Source: Rhizobiaceae bacterium
Lineage (GTDB): Bacteria > Pseudomonadota > Alphaproteobacteria > Rhizobiales > Rhizobiaceae
Length of the DNA: 64,000 bases
Reading direction: 5' to 3'
Assembly (NCBI GenBank): GCA_029212415.1
Contig: JARGOF010000003.1
Span: 1-64,000, forward strand
The translations under genes were made by a program, and so were the position numbers. The notes under the pieces were generated by a model. That model was given only the letters and a program-made list of their open reading frames with translations, was not told the DNA's origin and did not search any database. Shown here one piece after another: positions 34,933-43,976 of the stretch; positions within the stretch are counted from its first letter, which is position 1; each line of letters begins with the position of its first letter.

Positions 34933-36024
34933 ATGAAAAAACTATTGATGATTTCGGCGGCCCTTGCGGCTGCGACCCTGTCCAGCGCGAAAGCCGATGA
35001 CGAGGTTCTGAACATCTATAATTGGTCTGACTATATTGCCGAAGACACGCTGGAAAAATTCACCGAGGCGACCGGCATCAAGGTTGTCTATGATGTTTAT
35101 GACAGCAACGAAGTGCTGGAGGCGAAATTGCTGGCTGGACGATCCGGCTATGATCTTGTCGTGCCGACCTCGGAATATCTCGAGCGGCAGATCAAGGCGG
35201 ATATCTATATGCCGCTGGACAAATCCAAACTGCCCAATTTGAAGAATATGGATCCAGGTCTGATGGCCAATGCCAGCAGCTATGACGCCAACAACGAACA
35301 TTCCGTCATCTACATGTGGGGCACCACCGGTATTGGCTACAATGTCGACATGGTCAAGGAACGTCTGGGTGACGATTTCGAGGTCAATTCATGGAACCTG
35401 ATTTTCGATCCGGAGGTTGTATCAAAGCTTGCCGACTGCGGCGTGACGCTGCTTGATGCGCCCAATGACATGATGAGCACTGCGCTCAATTATCTGGGTC
35501 TCGATCCGAATTCTTCCAACAAGGAAGACCTGGCGAAAGCGGCCGACCTGATGAAGGCGGTGCGACCCTCTATCCGTTATTTCAGCTCCTCACAATATAT
35601 CAATGACCTGGCCAATGGCGATATCTGCGTTGCGGTGGGCTATTCCGGTGATGTCTTCCAGGCAGCTGATCGTGCAAGTGAGGCCGAGAACGGCGTCACC
35701 GTGGATTATCTGATCCCCAAGGAAGGCGCCTTGCAATGGTTCGATTTCATGGCGATCCCCTCGGATGCGTCCAATCCGAATTCCGCCCATAAGTTCATCA
35801 ATTTCGTCATGGACGCACAGATCACTGCCGATATTACCAACTATGTCTGGTACGCCAGTGCCAATTCGGCTGCATTGCCGCTGATCGATGCCGAGATCGT
35901 GGAAAGCCCGGGTATTTTTCCGCCCGATGAGATCAAGGAGAAGCTCTGGACTGTCAGAACCAGAAGCGCCCGCGATGACAGGGCCGTGACCCGGCTGTGG
36001 ACCGAAATCAAAACCGGCCATTGA
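34933..36024 (+). CDS. potF: Polyamine ABC transporter substrate-binding protein (PotF-like)
   Basis: A 363-residue periplasmic protein with a signal peptide (MKKLLMISAALAAATLSSAKA). The PotD/PotF hallmarks follow: VLNIYNWSDYIAEDTLEKFTEATGIKVVYDVYDSNE, YDLVVPTSEYLERQI and the ligand-pocket region PKEGALQWFDFMAIPSDASNP. It binds putrescine, spermidine or a related amine. The ATG at 34933 follows a GGAG. It follows the PuuB-like gene by 37 bp and precedes its ATPase and permeases, with a strong hairpin in between. Confidence 0.92.
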   Translation: MKKLLMISAALAAATLSSAKADDEVLNIYNWSDYIAEDTLEKFTEATGIKVVYDVYDSNEVLEAKLLAGRSGYDLVVPTSEYLERQIKADIYMPLDKSKLPNLKNMDPGLMANASSYDANNEHSVIYMWGTTGIGYNVDMVKERLGDDFEVNSWNLIFDPEVVSKLADCGVTLLDAPNDMMSTALNYLGLDPNSSNKEDLAKAADLMKAVRPSIRYFSSSQYINDLANGDICVAVGYSGDVFQAADRASEAENGVTVDYLIPKEGALQWFDFMAIPSDASNPNSAHKFINFVMDAQITADITNYVWYASANSAALPLIDAEIVESPGIFPPDEIKEKLWTVRTRSARDDRAVTRLWTEIKTGH

Positions 36025-36031
36025 TGAAACT

Positions 36032-36062
36032 GAAAAAGTCGGCTGTTTCAGCCGGCTTTTTC
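36032..36062 (+). terminator. Rho-independent-type hairpin between potF and potG
   Basis: A stem of six A, one G, a G-T wobble and CGGCTG pairs with CAGCCG and a T run around the loop TTT, ending in TTTTT. It has full intrinsic-terminator form and lies 8 bp after the potF stop and 14 bp before the potG start. It probably terminates part of the transcripts so that binding protein exceeds transporter. Confidence 0.8.
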
Positions 36063-36075
36063 TCGCGAGGTCAAC

Positions 36076-37215
36076 ATGACATCAAAACCCAGTCCGGCGC
36101 AGGATAATCCCTGGCAATCCGATAATGTGAAGCCGTTCATTCGGATCAGGAATGTCACCAAGAAATTTGGCCCGGTGGCTGCGGTCGATGATGTATCGCT
36201 GGACATCTACAAGGGCGAGCTCTTTTGCCTGCTTGGAGGCTCGGGCAGCGGCAAGTCGACCCTGTTGCGCATGCTTGCCGGGTTTGAAGAGCCAACGGCC
36301 GGGTCGATCGAGATTGACGGACAGGACATGGCGCATGTGCCGGCCTATGAACGGCCCACCAACATGATGTTCCAGTCCTATGCGCTGTTCCCGCACATGA
36401 GTGTCGAGCGCAATGTCGCCTATGGGCTTCATCGCGACAATGTGGCCAAGGGCGAGATAAGGCAGCGCGTTGCCGACATGTTGGAACTGGTGCAATTGTC
36501 TGGCTATGGGCGACGCAAGCCCAACCAGCTTTCAGGCGGTCAACGCCAGCGTGTGGCTCTGGCCCGGGCGCTGATCAAGCGGCCCAAGCTGCTGCTGCTT
36601 GACGAGCCGCTGGGGGCACTGGACAAGAAGCTGCGCGAAGAAACCCAGTTCGAACTGGTGACCATTCAGGAGACCCTGGGCGTGACCTTCATTGTCGTCA
36701 CCCATGATCAGGAGGAGGCGATGACGCTCTCCACCCGCATCGGTGTCATGAACAACGGCAAGATCGAACAGGTGGGAGAGCCGCGAGAAATCTATGAATT
36801 CCCCGGAAATCGCTTTGTTGCCGATTTCATCGGCTCGGTGAACATGTTCGAAGGGATCGTGACGGAAACCGAAGCGGATTTCGTGCGCATCAGGAGCAAG
36901 GATGCCGATTGCGATATCTATGTTTCGCATGGTGTCGGTTGCGCGCCAAACCAGAAGCTGTGGTATGCGCTGCGCCCGGAAAAAATGGAAATCAGCCGGG
37001 AGCGCCCGGACCAGAAGGAAAATTTCTTCGAGGGCATCGTCGAAGACATCGCCTATATGGGCAATCAGTCTGCCTACCGTATCCGGTTGAAATCGGGGAT
37101 GGTTGTCCGCCTGACACGGACCAATCGGGACCGGGGTGAGGAAACGCCAATCACCTGGGAAGAAACCGTGTTTGTTTCCTGGGGCCCCTCTGCCGGTGTG
37201 GTGTTGATCGCATGA
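36076..37215 (+). CDS. potG: Polyamine ABC transporter ATP-binding protein (PotG-like)
   Basis: A 379-residue ATPase with Walker A (GGSGSGKSTLLRML), Q-loop (MMFQSYALFPHMSV), signature LSGGQRQRVALARAL, Walker B (LLLLDEPLGALD) and the H-loop (VTHDQEEAM). A C-terminal TOBE domain follows (about residues 270-379), as in the PotA/PotG subfamily. It powers uptake together with the two permeases downstream. Its TGA overlaps the next ATG by 4 bp. Confidence 0.93.
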   Translation: MTSKPSPAQDNPWQSDNVKPFIRIRNVTKKFGPVAAVDDVSLDIYKGELFCLLGGSGSGKSTLLRMLAGFEEPTAGSIEIDGQDMAHVPAYERPTNMMFQSYALFPHMSVERNVAYGLHRDNVAKGEIRQRVADMLELVQLSGYGRRKPNQLSGGQRQRVALARALIKRPKLLLLDEPLGALDKKLREETQFELVTIQETLGVTFIVVTHDQEEAMTLSTRIGVMNNGKIEQVGEPREIYEFPGNRFVADFIGSVNMFEGIVTETEADFVRIRSKDADCDIYVSHGVGCAPNQKLWYALRPEKMEISRERPDQKENFFEGIVEDIAYMGNQSAYRIRLKSGMVVRLTRTNRDRGEETPITWEETVFVSWGPSAGVVLIA

Positions 37216-38144
37216 GCGAGACCGCGCAACAGGACAGTGTGCGTCCCTGGCGGCTTGCCGACTGGTTTGTCAGACACGGACGGATGCTCGTCATTGGCCT
37301 TCCCATGCTTTGGCTGGGAATTTTCTTCCTGGCGCCGTTTTTCGTGGTCTTCAAGATTTCCGTGTCGGAGCTGGCGATTGCCCGGCCGCCCTATCTGCCG
37401 CTGACCAGTTGGGAGGACGGCAAACTCATCCTCACCCTCAATCTCGGCAATTTCCAATATCTGATTGAAGACAGTCTCTACGTCTCCTCCTATCTGACGT
37501 CGATCAGGATCGCCTTTTTCTCCACCATCTTTGCCCTGCTTTTGGGCTACCCGATGGCCTATGTGATCGCCCGGTCGACAGGGCACAGGCGCAACATTCT
37601 ACTGATGCTGGTAATGCTGCCCTTCTGGACGTCGTTTCTTCTGCGCGTCTATGCCTGGATCGGCATCTTGAAAGCCAATGGCGTCATCAATAATTTTCTG
37701 ATGTGGACAGGGGTGATCGACAGCCCGATCGTCATGATGCAGACCGATTTCGCCACCTATGTGGGCATTGTCTATACCTATCTGCCTTTCATGATCCTGC
37801 CGCTCTATGCCAATCTGGCCAAGCTCGATACCACGCTGCTTGAGGCCTCCTCTGACCTGGGTGCCCGTCCGCTCACGACGTTCCTGACCATCACCCTGCC
37901 ATTGTCCATTCCCGGCATTGTCGCCGGATCCATGCTGGTGTTCATTCCGGCCATCGGCGAATTCGTCGTGCCGACCCTGCTGGGTGGTCCCGACACGCTG
38001 ATGATCGGCCGGGTTCTGTGGTCTGAATTCTTCAACAACCGTGACTGGCCGGTGGCCTCCGCGGTGGCGATGGCGATGCTGGTTCTGCTGGTTCTGCCGG
38101 TGATGTGGCTGCGGCGGGCACAAAGCCAGCAGGAGGCGGGGTAA
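37212..38144 (+). CDS. potH: Polyamine ABC transporter permease (PotH-like)
   Basis: A 310-residue inner-membrane protein with about six hydrophobic segments and the EAA loop EASSDLGARPLTTFLTITLPLSIPGIVAG. The N-terminal region LAPFFVVFKISVSELAIARPPYLPLTSWEDG is typical of PotH. It forms the channel with the PotI-like protein encoded immediately downstream; the start overlaps potG and the next start follows by 1 bp, indicating coupled synthesis. Confidence 0.93.
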   Translation: MSETAQQDSVRPWRLADWFVRHGRMLVIGLPMLWLGIFFLAPFFVVFKISVSELAIARPPYLPLTSWEDGKLILTLNLGNFQYLIEDSLYVSSYLTSIRIAFFSTIFALLLGYPMAYVIARSTGHRRNILLMLVMLPFWTSFLLRVYAWIGILKANGVINNFLMWTGVIDSPIVMMQTDFATYVGIVYTYLPFMILPLYANLAKLDTTLLEASSDLGARPLTTFLTITLPLSIPGIVAGSMLVFIPAIGEFVVPTLLGGPDTLMIGRVLWSEFFNNRDWPVASAVAMAMLVLLVLPVMWLRRAQSQQEAG

Positions 38145-38145
38145 C

Positions 38146-38952
38146 ATGCAGAAAACCGGCTTCCTCATGCGCTTCATCACCGTCTTGGGTTTTGTGTTTC
38201 TCTATGCGCCCATCCTCTCGCTGGTGATCTACAGCTTCAACGAATCAAGGCTGGTGACGGTCTGGGGCGGGTTTTCCACCAAATGGTATGGCGAGCTGCT
38301 GAAGGACCCGCAAATCCTCAGTGCTGCCTGGATCAGCCTGAAAATCGCCTTCACATCGGCTTCGATCGCGCTTGTTCTCGGCACATTGACGGCCTTGGTT
38401 CTGGTGCGCTTTGGCCGGTTTCGTCTGCGTGAATTGCTCAACGGCATGATCACCGCACCGCTTGTCATGCCGGAGGTCATCACGGGCCTGTCGCTGCTGC
38501 TGCTGTTTGTGGTGATGGAAAGCTGGCTCGGCTGGCCGTCGCAGCGTGGTTTCACCACCATTGTCATTGCCCATACGACCTTCTGCATGGCTTTTGTTGC
38601 GGTGATTGTTGAATCCCGCCTGTCGGACATGGACGAATCCATCGAGGAGGCCGCCGGTGATCTGGGGGCCAGACCGGTGCGGGTCTTTTTTGATATTACC
38701 CTGCCGACCATTGCACCGGCGCTGGTCTCCGCATGGCTGCTGGCTTTCACGCTTTCGCTTGACGATCTGGTGATTGCCAGCTTCGTATCGGGGCCCGGTT
38801 CCTCGACTTTGCCCATGGTGGTGTTTTCAAAGGTGCGTCTTGGCGTCAGCCCGGATGTAAATGCACTTGCAACCATCATGATTGGTGCTATCGGTCTGGG
38901 TGTTGTCATCGCCACCACTCTTTTGCTGCGGCAGGAAAAAAAGGCCGAATAG
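38146..38952 (+). CDS. potI: Polyamine ABC transporter permease (PotI-like)
   Basis: A 268-residue membrane protein with six hydrophobic segments and the EAA loop EEAAGDLGARPVRVFFDITLPTIAPALVSAW. It starts with YAPILSLVIYSFNESRLVTVWGGFSTKWY, typical of PotC/PotI permeases. It is the second permease of the transporter and the last transport gene before the amidotransferase. Confidence 0.93.
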   Translation: MQKTGFLMRFITVLGFVFLYAPILSLVIYSFNESRLVTVWGGFSTKWYGELLKDPQILSAAWISLKIAFTSASIALVLGTLTALVLVRFGRFRLRELLNGMITAPLVMPEVITGLSLLLLFVVMESWLGWPSQRGFTTIVIAHTTFCMAFVAVIVESRLSDMDESIEEAAGDLGARPVRVFFDITLPTIAPALVSAWLLAFTLSLDDLVIASFVSGPGSSTLPMVVFSKVRLGVSPDVNALATIMIGAIGLGVVIATTLLLRQEKKAE

Positions 38953-38968
38953 GCTGAAAGCTATAGAA

Positions 38969-39655
38969 ATGAAAATTGGAATACTGCAAACCGGTCATGC
39001 GCCGGAAAGCCTGATATCTGAACATGGCGACTATAATGACATGTTTACAACCCTGCTCGGCGGGCAGGGGTTCACCTTTGACACCTATGCGGTCGTCGAT
39101 GGGCAAATGCCTGGCAGCGTCCATGATGCGCAGGGCTGGATCATTACCGGATCCCGCCACGGCGTCTATGAGCCGCATGACTGGATTGCGCCGCTCGAAG
39201 ATTTTGTACGCGCATGTTTTGCCGCTGAAATTCCTGTTCTGGGCATCTGTTTCGGTCACCAGATCATGGCGCAGGCGCTGGGTGGGAAAGTGGAAAAATA
39301 TTCCGGCGGCTGGTCTGTCGGCAACACGGACTACACCTTGAAGGACGGCAATCACTTGAAACTGCTTGCCTGGCATCAGGATCAGGTTGTTGAACCGCCG
39401 GCGGGCGCAGAAAACATTGCCAGCACAGACCATTGCCAATATGCGGCGCTTTCCTATGGCAAGAAGGGGCTGTCGTTTCAGCCGCATCCCGAGTTCGATC
39501 AGGCTTTTTTGCGCGGCCTGCTGGAAACCAGAGGCAGCGTCCTGCCCAAGGACATCAAGCAGCAAGCCTATGAGACCGTTGACGATGATCTGTCGACCGA
39601 CAAGATCATCAAAATGTTTGCTGCTTTTCTGAAATCAGGCGCGAAACCGGCGTGA
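38969..39655 (+). CDS. Class I glutamine amidotransferase, possible PuuD replacement
   Basis: A 228-residue class I GATase with the nucleophile elbow GIC94FGHQ and the His-Glu pair H173-P-E175. These are the residues needed for glutaminase-type hydrolysis. The GMP-synthase-like family is often found with polyamine genes. The usual hydrolase of the Puu pathway (PuuD, which frees GABA from gamma-glutamyl-GABA) also belongs to the class I GATase superfamily, so this protein may fill that role here (inference). The ATG at 38969 starts the conserved MKIGILQTGHAP; the upstream ORF extension overlaps potI. Confidence 0.85.
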   Translation: MKIGILQTGHAPESLISEHGDYNDMFTTLLGGQGFTFDTYAVVDGQMPGSVHDAQGWIITGSRHGVYEPHDWIAPLEDFVRACFAAEIPVLGICFGHQIMAQALGGKVEKYSGGWSVGNTDYTLKDGNHLKLLAWHQDQVVEPPAGAENIASTDHCQYAALSYGKKGLSFQPHPEFDQAFLRGLLETRGSVLPKDIKQQAYETVDDDLSTDKIIKMFAAFLKSGAKPA

Positions 39656-39681
39656 CAGTCGCCGGGAGCACCTGAAGCACC

Positions 39682-40230
39682 CTAAGGTTTTTCAGCATTG
39701 CCGGTTGCAAAAAGACCGGTGAGATGTTCGCGTTCAAAAGCGATGTGGCGTCGCATCGCCTCGAAAAAACCGCGCAGCATGTAGCCCAGGGCCTCCGGGT
39801 TGCGGAGCCTTTTGTCTGCACCAAGCTCGCGCAGGGCGTCGGACAGTTCCTCGGCAAAACATTCATCTTCGCAATGCTCATATTTGAGACGCGTGATGGT
39901 GGTGTTGATTTCTGCTGTTGACCCGAATTTCTGAATGGCCAGAGGAAACAGAACGTCTTCCTCGAATTGGTGAATGTTGCGGATGAGCGGTGTCAGATTG
40001 TCGGCCAGATTGCTGCAGGTTTGCGGATCAATCCGGGTGGGAATGGAATCGGCGATCAGTTCCAGCGTATCGCACAAAGTCGATTGCGCCTGATGGGCCC
40101 TTTGCAGGACAGCGGCGGGATCTCCCGCAGGTGAACTGAAAAATCTGGATGAATCAACAATGGTATCCAGAGCTGTCGACAGTTGCATCATACCCTCTTG
40201 CATCGCCCGAATTTTTGACCGATCAGTCAC
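39682..40230 (-). CDS. Hemerythrin HHE-domain protein
   Basis: A 182-residue protein with the metal-binding histidines and acidic residues of hemerythrin-like four-helix bundles: [29 protein letters not shown] and [11 protein letters not shown]. Such proteins bind a di-iron centre and are linked to oxygen or NO sensing, iron-sulfur repair, or storage. I used the GTG at 40230; an ATG at 40203 is an equal alternative and neither has a strong RBS. Divergent from ccoN across a perfect FNR box, so its expression is likely oxygen-controlled. Confidence 0.82.
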   Translation of the reverse strand: MTDRSKIRAMQEGMMQLSTALDTIVDSSRFFSSPAGDPAAVLQRAHQAQSTLCDTLELIADSIPTRIDPQTCSNLADNLTPLIRNIHQFEEDVLFPLAIQKFGSTAEINTTITRLKYEHCEDECFAEELSDALRELGADKRLRNPEALGYMLRGFFEAMRRHIAFEREHLTGLFATGNAEKP

Positions 40231-40271
40231 GGCCAGCGTTCGATCAATAGGCCATTCGACAAAAGCAAATA

Positions 40272-40285
40272 TTGATCAAGATCAA
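40272..40285. promoter_or_regulatory. FNR box upstream of ccoN
   Basis: TTGAT-CAAG-ATCAA matches the FNR consensus exactly, 94 bp before the ccoN start at 40379 and 42 bp before the hemerythrin gene start. It is a likely activator site for micro-oxic induction of both directions by the FnrL protein at 28138. Confidence 0.85.
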
Positions 40286-40378
40286 AGTGTCGGTGCGGGG
40301 AAAATGGCATGGTGCCATCAATCTGCAAGAATCATGTATTCTGCGGATGATTGTTTGCTGCCTGATTGGGGATTACTT

Positions 40379-42001
40379 ATGAAATTTGGTGTCGAAACCA
40401 TGATTGTCGGGATCGGAGCCTTTCTGGCTTTGCTCGCGGTCGCATTTGCACAGGACAAGGCCTTCGAAAGCCATATGTGGGTGCTGTTTTTTGTCTTGCT
40501 TTGTGCGGCCGTTGTGCTGTTGCGCAGATCATCTTTCACGACGGCAGGGGCCGTTTCAGCCGATGCTGATACGTCCGGCTATTTTGATGAGGTGATCAAA
40601 TACGGCGTGGTGGCAACCGTCGCATGGGGCATCGTCGGGTTTCTGGTGGGTGTCATCGTTGCATCGCAGCTGGCTTTTCCGGATCTGAATATTGAGCCCT
40701 GGTTCAATTTCGGTCGGGTTCGTCCCTTGCATACGTCAGCGGTGGTTTTTGCCTTTGGTGGCAATGCGCTCATCGCGACATCGCTCTATGTGGTTCAACG
40801 CACCACACGGGCGCGGTTGTTTGGCGGCAATCTGGCATGGTTCGTCTTCTGGGGTTATCAGCTGTTTATCGTCATGGCCGCGACCGGCTATCTGCTGGGT
40901 ATCACCGAAAGCCGCGAATATGCGGAGCCGGAATGGTATGTCGATATCTGGCTGACGATTGTCTGGGTGGCCTATCTTGTGGTTTTCATGGGCACGCTCA
41001 TCAGGCGCAAGGAGCCGCATATCTATGTGGCGAATTGGTTTTATCTGGCCTTCATCATTACAATTGCAATGCTGCATGTCGTCAACAATCTGTCGATGCC
41101 GGTCTCCTTTCTGGGCGCCAAGAGCTACTCGGCTTTTTCCGGTGTGCAGGACGCCCTGACGCAATGGTGGTACGGCCATAATGCCGTGGGCTTTTTTCTG
41201 ACCGCTGGCTTCCTGGGCATGATGTATTATTTCATTCCAAAGCAGGTCGGTCGGCCGGTCTATTCCTACCGTCTTTCGATCATCCATTTCTGGGCACTGA
41301 TTTTTCTTTATATCTGGGCCGGACCGCACCATTTGCACTACACGGCTTTGCCTGACTGGGCGCAAACGCTCGGCATGGCATTTTCGATCATGCTGTGGAT
41401 GCCAAGCTGGGGCGGCATGATCAACGGTCTGATGACCCTTTCAGGGGCCTGGGACAAGATCCGGACCGATCCCATCGTTAGGATGATGGTTATTTCCGTG
41501 GCGTTCTACGGCATGTCGACATTTGAAGGACCTGTCATGTCCATCAAGGCCGTCAACAGTCTGAGCCATTATACGGACTGGACCATCGGTCATGTGCACT
41601 CCGGTGCATTGGGCTGGGTCGGCATGATCACCTTTGGAGCGGTCTACTTCCTTGTTCCAAAACTGTGGCACCGCGAACGGCTTTATTCGCTGCGGATGAT
41701 CAACTGGCACTTCTGGCTGGCAACATTGGGTATCGTTGTCTATGCGGCGGTCATGTGGGTTGCCGGTATTCAGCAGGGCCTGATGTGGCGCGAATATGAT
41801 GACCAGGGCTTCCTTGTTTATTCCTTCGCCGAGACCGTTGCTGCGATGCGGCCTTATTACATCTTGCGGACCGTCGGTGGTCTTCTGTATCTGGCCGGTG
41901 GCCTCGTTATGGGCTTCAATGTGCTGATGACGATCCTTGGGCATGTGCGGGAAGAAACACCCATTCCCGGCAGTCAACCCGTTATGCAGCCAGCGCAGTA
42001 G
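40379..42001 (+). CDS. ccoN: Cytochrome cbb3 oxidase subunit I
   Basis: A 540-residue 12-helix haem-copper oxidase subunit. The haem and CuB histidines sit in the expected places: [39 protein letters not shown] (CuB His and the family tyrosine region), [13 protein letters not shown] and [12 protein letters not shown]. This is the catalytic subunit that reduces O2 and pumps protons at low oxygen. The ATG at 40379 has GGGGA upstream; the longer frame from 40160 runs through the promoter. Heads the ccoNOQP operon. Confidence 0.97.
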   Translation: MKFGVETMIVGIGAFLALLAVAFAQDKAFESHMWVLFFVLLCAAVVLLRRSSFTTAGAVSADADTSGYFDEVIKYGVVATVAWGIVGFLVGVIVASQLAFPDLNIEPWFNFGRVRPLHTSAVVFAFGGNALIATSLYVVQRTTRARLFGGNLAWFVFWGYQLFIVMAATGYLLGITESREYAEPEWYVDIWLTIVWVAYLVVFMGTLIRRKEPHIYVANWFYLAFIITIAMLHVVNNLSMPVSFLGAKSYSAFSGVQDALTQWWYGHNAVGFFLTAGFLGMMYYFIPKQVGRPVYSYRLSIIHFWALIFLYIWAGPHHLHYTALPDWAQTLGMAFSIMLWMPSWGGMINGLMTLSGAWDKIRTDPIVRMMVISVAFYGMSTFEGPVMSIKAVNSLSHYTDWTIGHVHSGALGWVGMITFGAVYFLVPKLWHRERLYSLRMINWHFWLATLGIVVYAAVMWVAGIQQGLMWREYDDQGFLVYSFAETVAAMRPYYILRTVGGLLYLAGGLVMGFNVLMTILGHVREETPIPGSQPVMQPAQ

Positions 42002-42012
42002 GAGAGTGGGCA

Positions 42013-42744
42013 ATGTCAATTCTTGATAAACATCATATCATCGAAAAAAATGCCTCCTATCTTCTGATTGGCTCATTGCTGGTTGTCAGTATTGGCGGAA
42101 TTGTGGAAATAACCCCGCTTTTCTACCTGGAGAATACGATTGAAAAGGTGGAGGGCATGCGGCCCTACACACCGCTTGAGCTGAAAGGGCGTGATATCTA
42201 TGTGCGGGAAGGGTGTTACGCCTGCCACAGTCAGATGATCCGTCCGTTCCGCGATGAAGTGGAACGCTATGGGCCTTATTCTCTGGCTGCGGAATCCATG
42301 TATGACCATCCGTTCCAGTGGGGCTCAAAGCGTACCGGGCCCGATCTGGCTCGCGTTGGTGCGCGCTATTCCAATGAATGGCACGTCCAGCATTTGATCG
42401 AGCCACGGTCCGTGGTGCCGGAATCGGTGATGCCCAGCTACTCCTTCCTGTTGAACGAGGAGCTGACCGGCAATCTGATGGAAGAACATCTGCGCGCCAA
42501 TGTTGCCGTCGGTGTACCCTATGATGAGGCCATGCTGGAAAATGCCAAGGCGGACCTTTTTGCTCAGGCTGACCCGGATGCAGATACGTCCGGTCTCGAA
42601 GAGCGCTATCCAAAGGCTGTGCTGGGAGATTTCGACGGAGATCCAGCCAGGCTGACCGAGATGGACGCGCTGGTGGCCTATCTGCAGATGCTGGGCACGC
42701 TGGTCGATTTCAGCAGCTATGATCCCACATCCGGTTACCGGTAG
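42013..42744 (+). CDS. ccoO: Cytochrome cbb3 oxidase subunit II
   Basis: A 243-residue membrane-anchored mono-haem cytochrome c. One N-terminal transmembrane helix is followed by [29 protein letters not shown], where CYACH binds haem c, and by VMPSYSFLL with the Met ligand. It passes electrons from CcoP to CcoN. GGAGAG precedes the ATG. Confidence 0.97.
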   Translation: MSILDKHHIIEKNASYLLIGSLLVVSIGGIVEITPLFYLENTIEKVEGMRPYTPLELKGRDIYVREGCYACHSQMIRPFRDEVERYGPYSLAAESMYDHPFQWGSKRTGPDLARVGARYSNEWHVQHLIEPRSVVPESVMPSYSFLLNEELTGNLMEEHLRANVAVGVPYDEAMLENAKADLFAQADPDADTSGLEERYPKAVLGDFDGDPARLTEMDALVAYLQMLGTLVDFSSYDPTSGYR

Positions 42745-42764
42745 AACGCTTTAGGAGGCATGGA

Positions 42765-42935
42765 ATGGACTATCAGACAATGCGGACTTTTGCGGACAGC
42801 TGGGGACTGCTGTTCATGGTGATCGTGTTCGTAGGCGTGATCGCCTACACATTTCGCCCCGGCAGCAAGAAAGAGGCCGACAAGATTTCCCGTATACCAC
42901 TGGGTGATGACGACGCTCTGGATGGTAAGGATTGA
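42765..42935 (+). CDS. ccoQ: Cytochrome cbb3 oxidase small subunit
   Basis: A 56-residue protein (MDYQTMRTFADSWGLLFMVIV, then GVIAYTFRPGSKKEADKISRIP and a short acidic tail). It has one transmembrane helix and the typical FRPGSKK after it. CcoQ stabilises the cbb3 complex. AGGAGG lies 6 nt before the ATG at 42765. Located between ccoO and ccoP as in other operons; it has fewer than 60 residues and is easily missed. Confidence 0.95.
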   Translation: MDYQTMRTFADSWGLLFMVIVFVGVIAYTFRPGSKKEADKISRIPLGDDDALDGKD

Positions 42936-42938
42936 GAC

Positions 42939-43802
42939 ATGACCAAAAAGCACATTGATGAAATCAGCGGCGTTGAGACAACCGGGCATGAGTGGGATGG
43001 CATTCGCGAACTCAACAATCCCATGCCGCGTTGGTGGGTCATCACGTTTTACCTATGTATCATATGGGCCGTTGTCTATATGATCCTCTATCCTGCATGG
43101 CCGTTGATCAATTCGGCAACCAGCGGTGTTCTTGGTTATTCCAGCCGCGCCGAGATAGCCGAAGAAATGGCGATCGCTGCATCGGAAAAATCCGAATATG
43201 TAGACCGTATCGCGCAGATGCCGGTGGAGGAAATCAGCCAGCATCCTGATCTTCTGCAATTTGCCATGGCAGGCGGCAGTGCCGCTTTCAAGGTCAATTG
43301 CGTGCAGTGTCATGGCTCCGGTGCACAGGGCGCACCGGGCTATCCAAACCTCAATGACGATGACTGGCTGTGGGGCGGAGATATCAACGCCATTCATCAG
43401 ACCATCGCGCATGGTGTGCGGTTTGACGGCGACGACGATTCACGCTTTTCGGAAATGCCGGCGTTCAAGGACATGTTGGAACCGGCTGAAATTCGCCAGG
43501 TGGCAGCCTATGTCTACAGTCTGACCGGAGAGCCTTCTGACAGTGCGCTCGTGGCACCCGGCAAACAGGTGTTTGTCGACAATTGTGAAGCCTGTCACGG
43601 CGAAGATGCCAGGGGTGATGTGGACTTTGGTGCACCCAATCTGGCCGATGCGATCTGGTTTTATGGCGATAGCGAGGCCGAAATTGCGGCTCAGATTGCA
43701 AAGCCCAAACATGGCGTGATGCCGGCCTGGGCAGGGCGTTTGGGCGACCCGGTCATCAAGCAGCTTGCCGTGTTCATCCATTCGCTGGGAGGCGGGCAGT
43801 AG
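42939..43802 (+). CDS. ccoP: Cytochrome cbb3 oxidase subunit III (di-haem)
   Basis: A 287-residue protein with an N-terminal transmembrane region (WWVITFYLCIIWAVVYMILYPAWP) and two cytochrome c domains: C121-V-Q-C-H125 and C216-E-A-C-H220, with Met ligands in FSEMPAF and GVMPAWAG. It receives electrons from the periplasmic donor. Starts 3 bp after the ccoQ stop. Confidence 0.97.
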   Translation: MTKKHIDEISGVETTGHEWDGIRELNNPMPRWWVITFYLCIIWAVVYMILYPAWPLINSATSGVLGYSSRAEIAEEMAIAASEKSEYVDRIAQMPVEEISQHPDLLQFAMAGGSAAFKVNCVQCHGSGAQGAPGYPNLNDDDWLWGGDINAIHQTIAHGVRFDGDDDSRFSEMPAFKDMLEPAEIRQVAAYVYSLTGEPSDSALVAPGKQVFVDNCEACHGEDARGDVDFGAPNLADAIWFYGDSEAEIAAQIAKPKHGVMPAWAGRLGDPVIKQLAVFIHSLGGGQ

Positions 43803-43827
43803 TCAGGCACCATGGATAATCACCATG

Positions 43828-43858
43828 CCCGAAGCCGGCTGAGACTGTCGGCTTCGGG
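43828..43858 (+). terminator. Hairpin after ccoP
   Basis: A perfect 10-bp stem (CCCGAAGCCG/CGGCTTCGGG) with an 11-nt loop lies 26 bp after the ccoP stop and 118 bp before ccoG. There is no T run. It likely separates the structural ccoNOQP message from the assembly genes. Confidence 0.6.
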
Positions 43859-43976
43859 GCAAGCGCCCGGCAAGGCCGCACGGACATGAATTGGTGCTGC
43901 GATGGGAGGGGCCGACGTTTCATCCGCTAATTGACCGAGATATGTGCATCCCGGATCTCACACAAAGAAGACAAGC

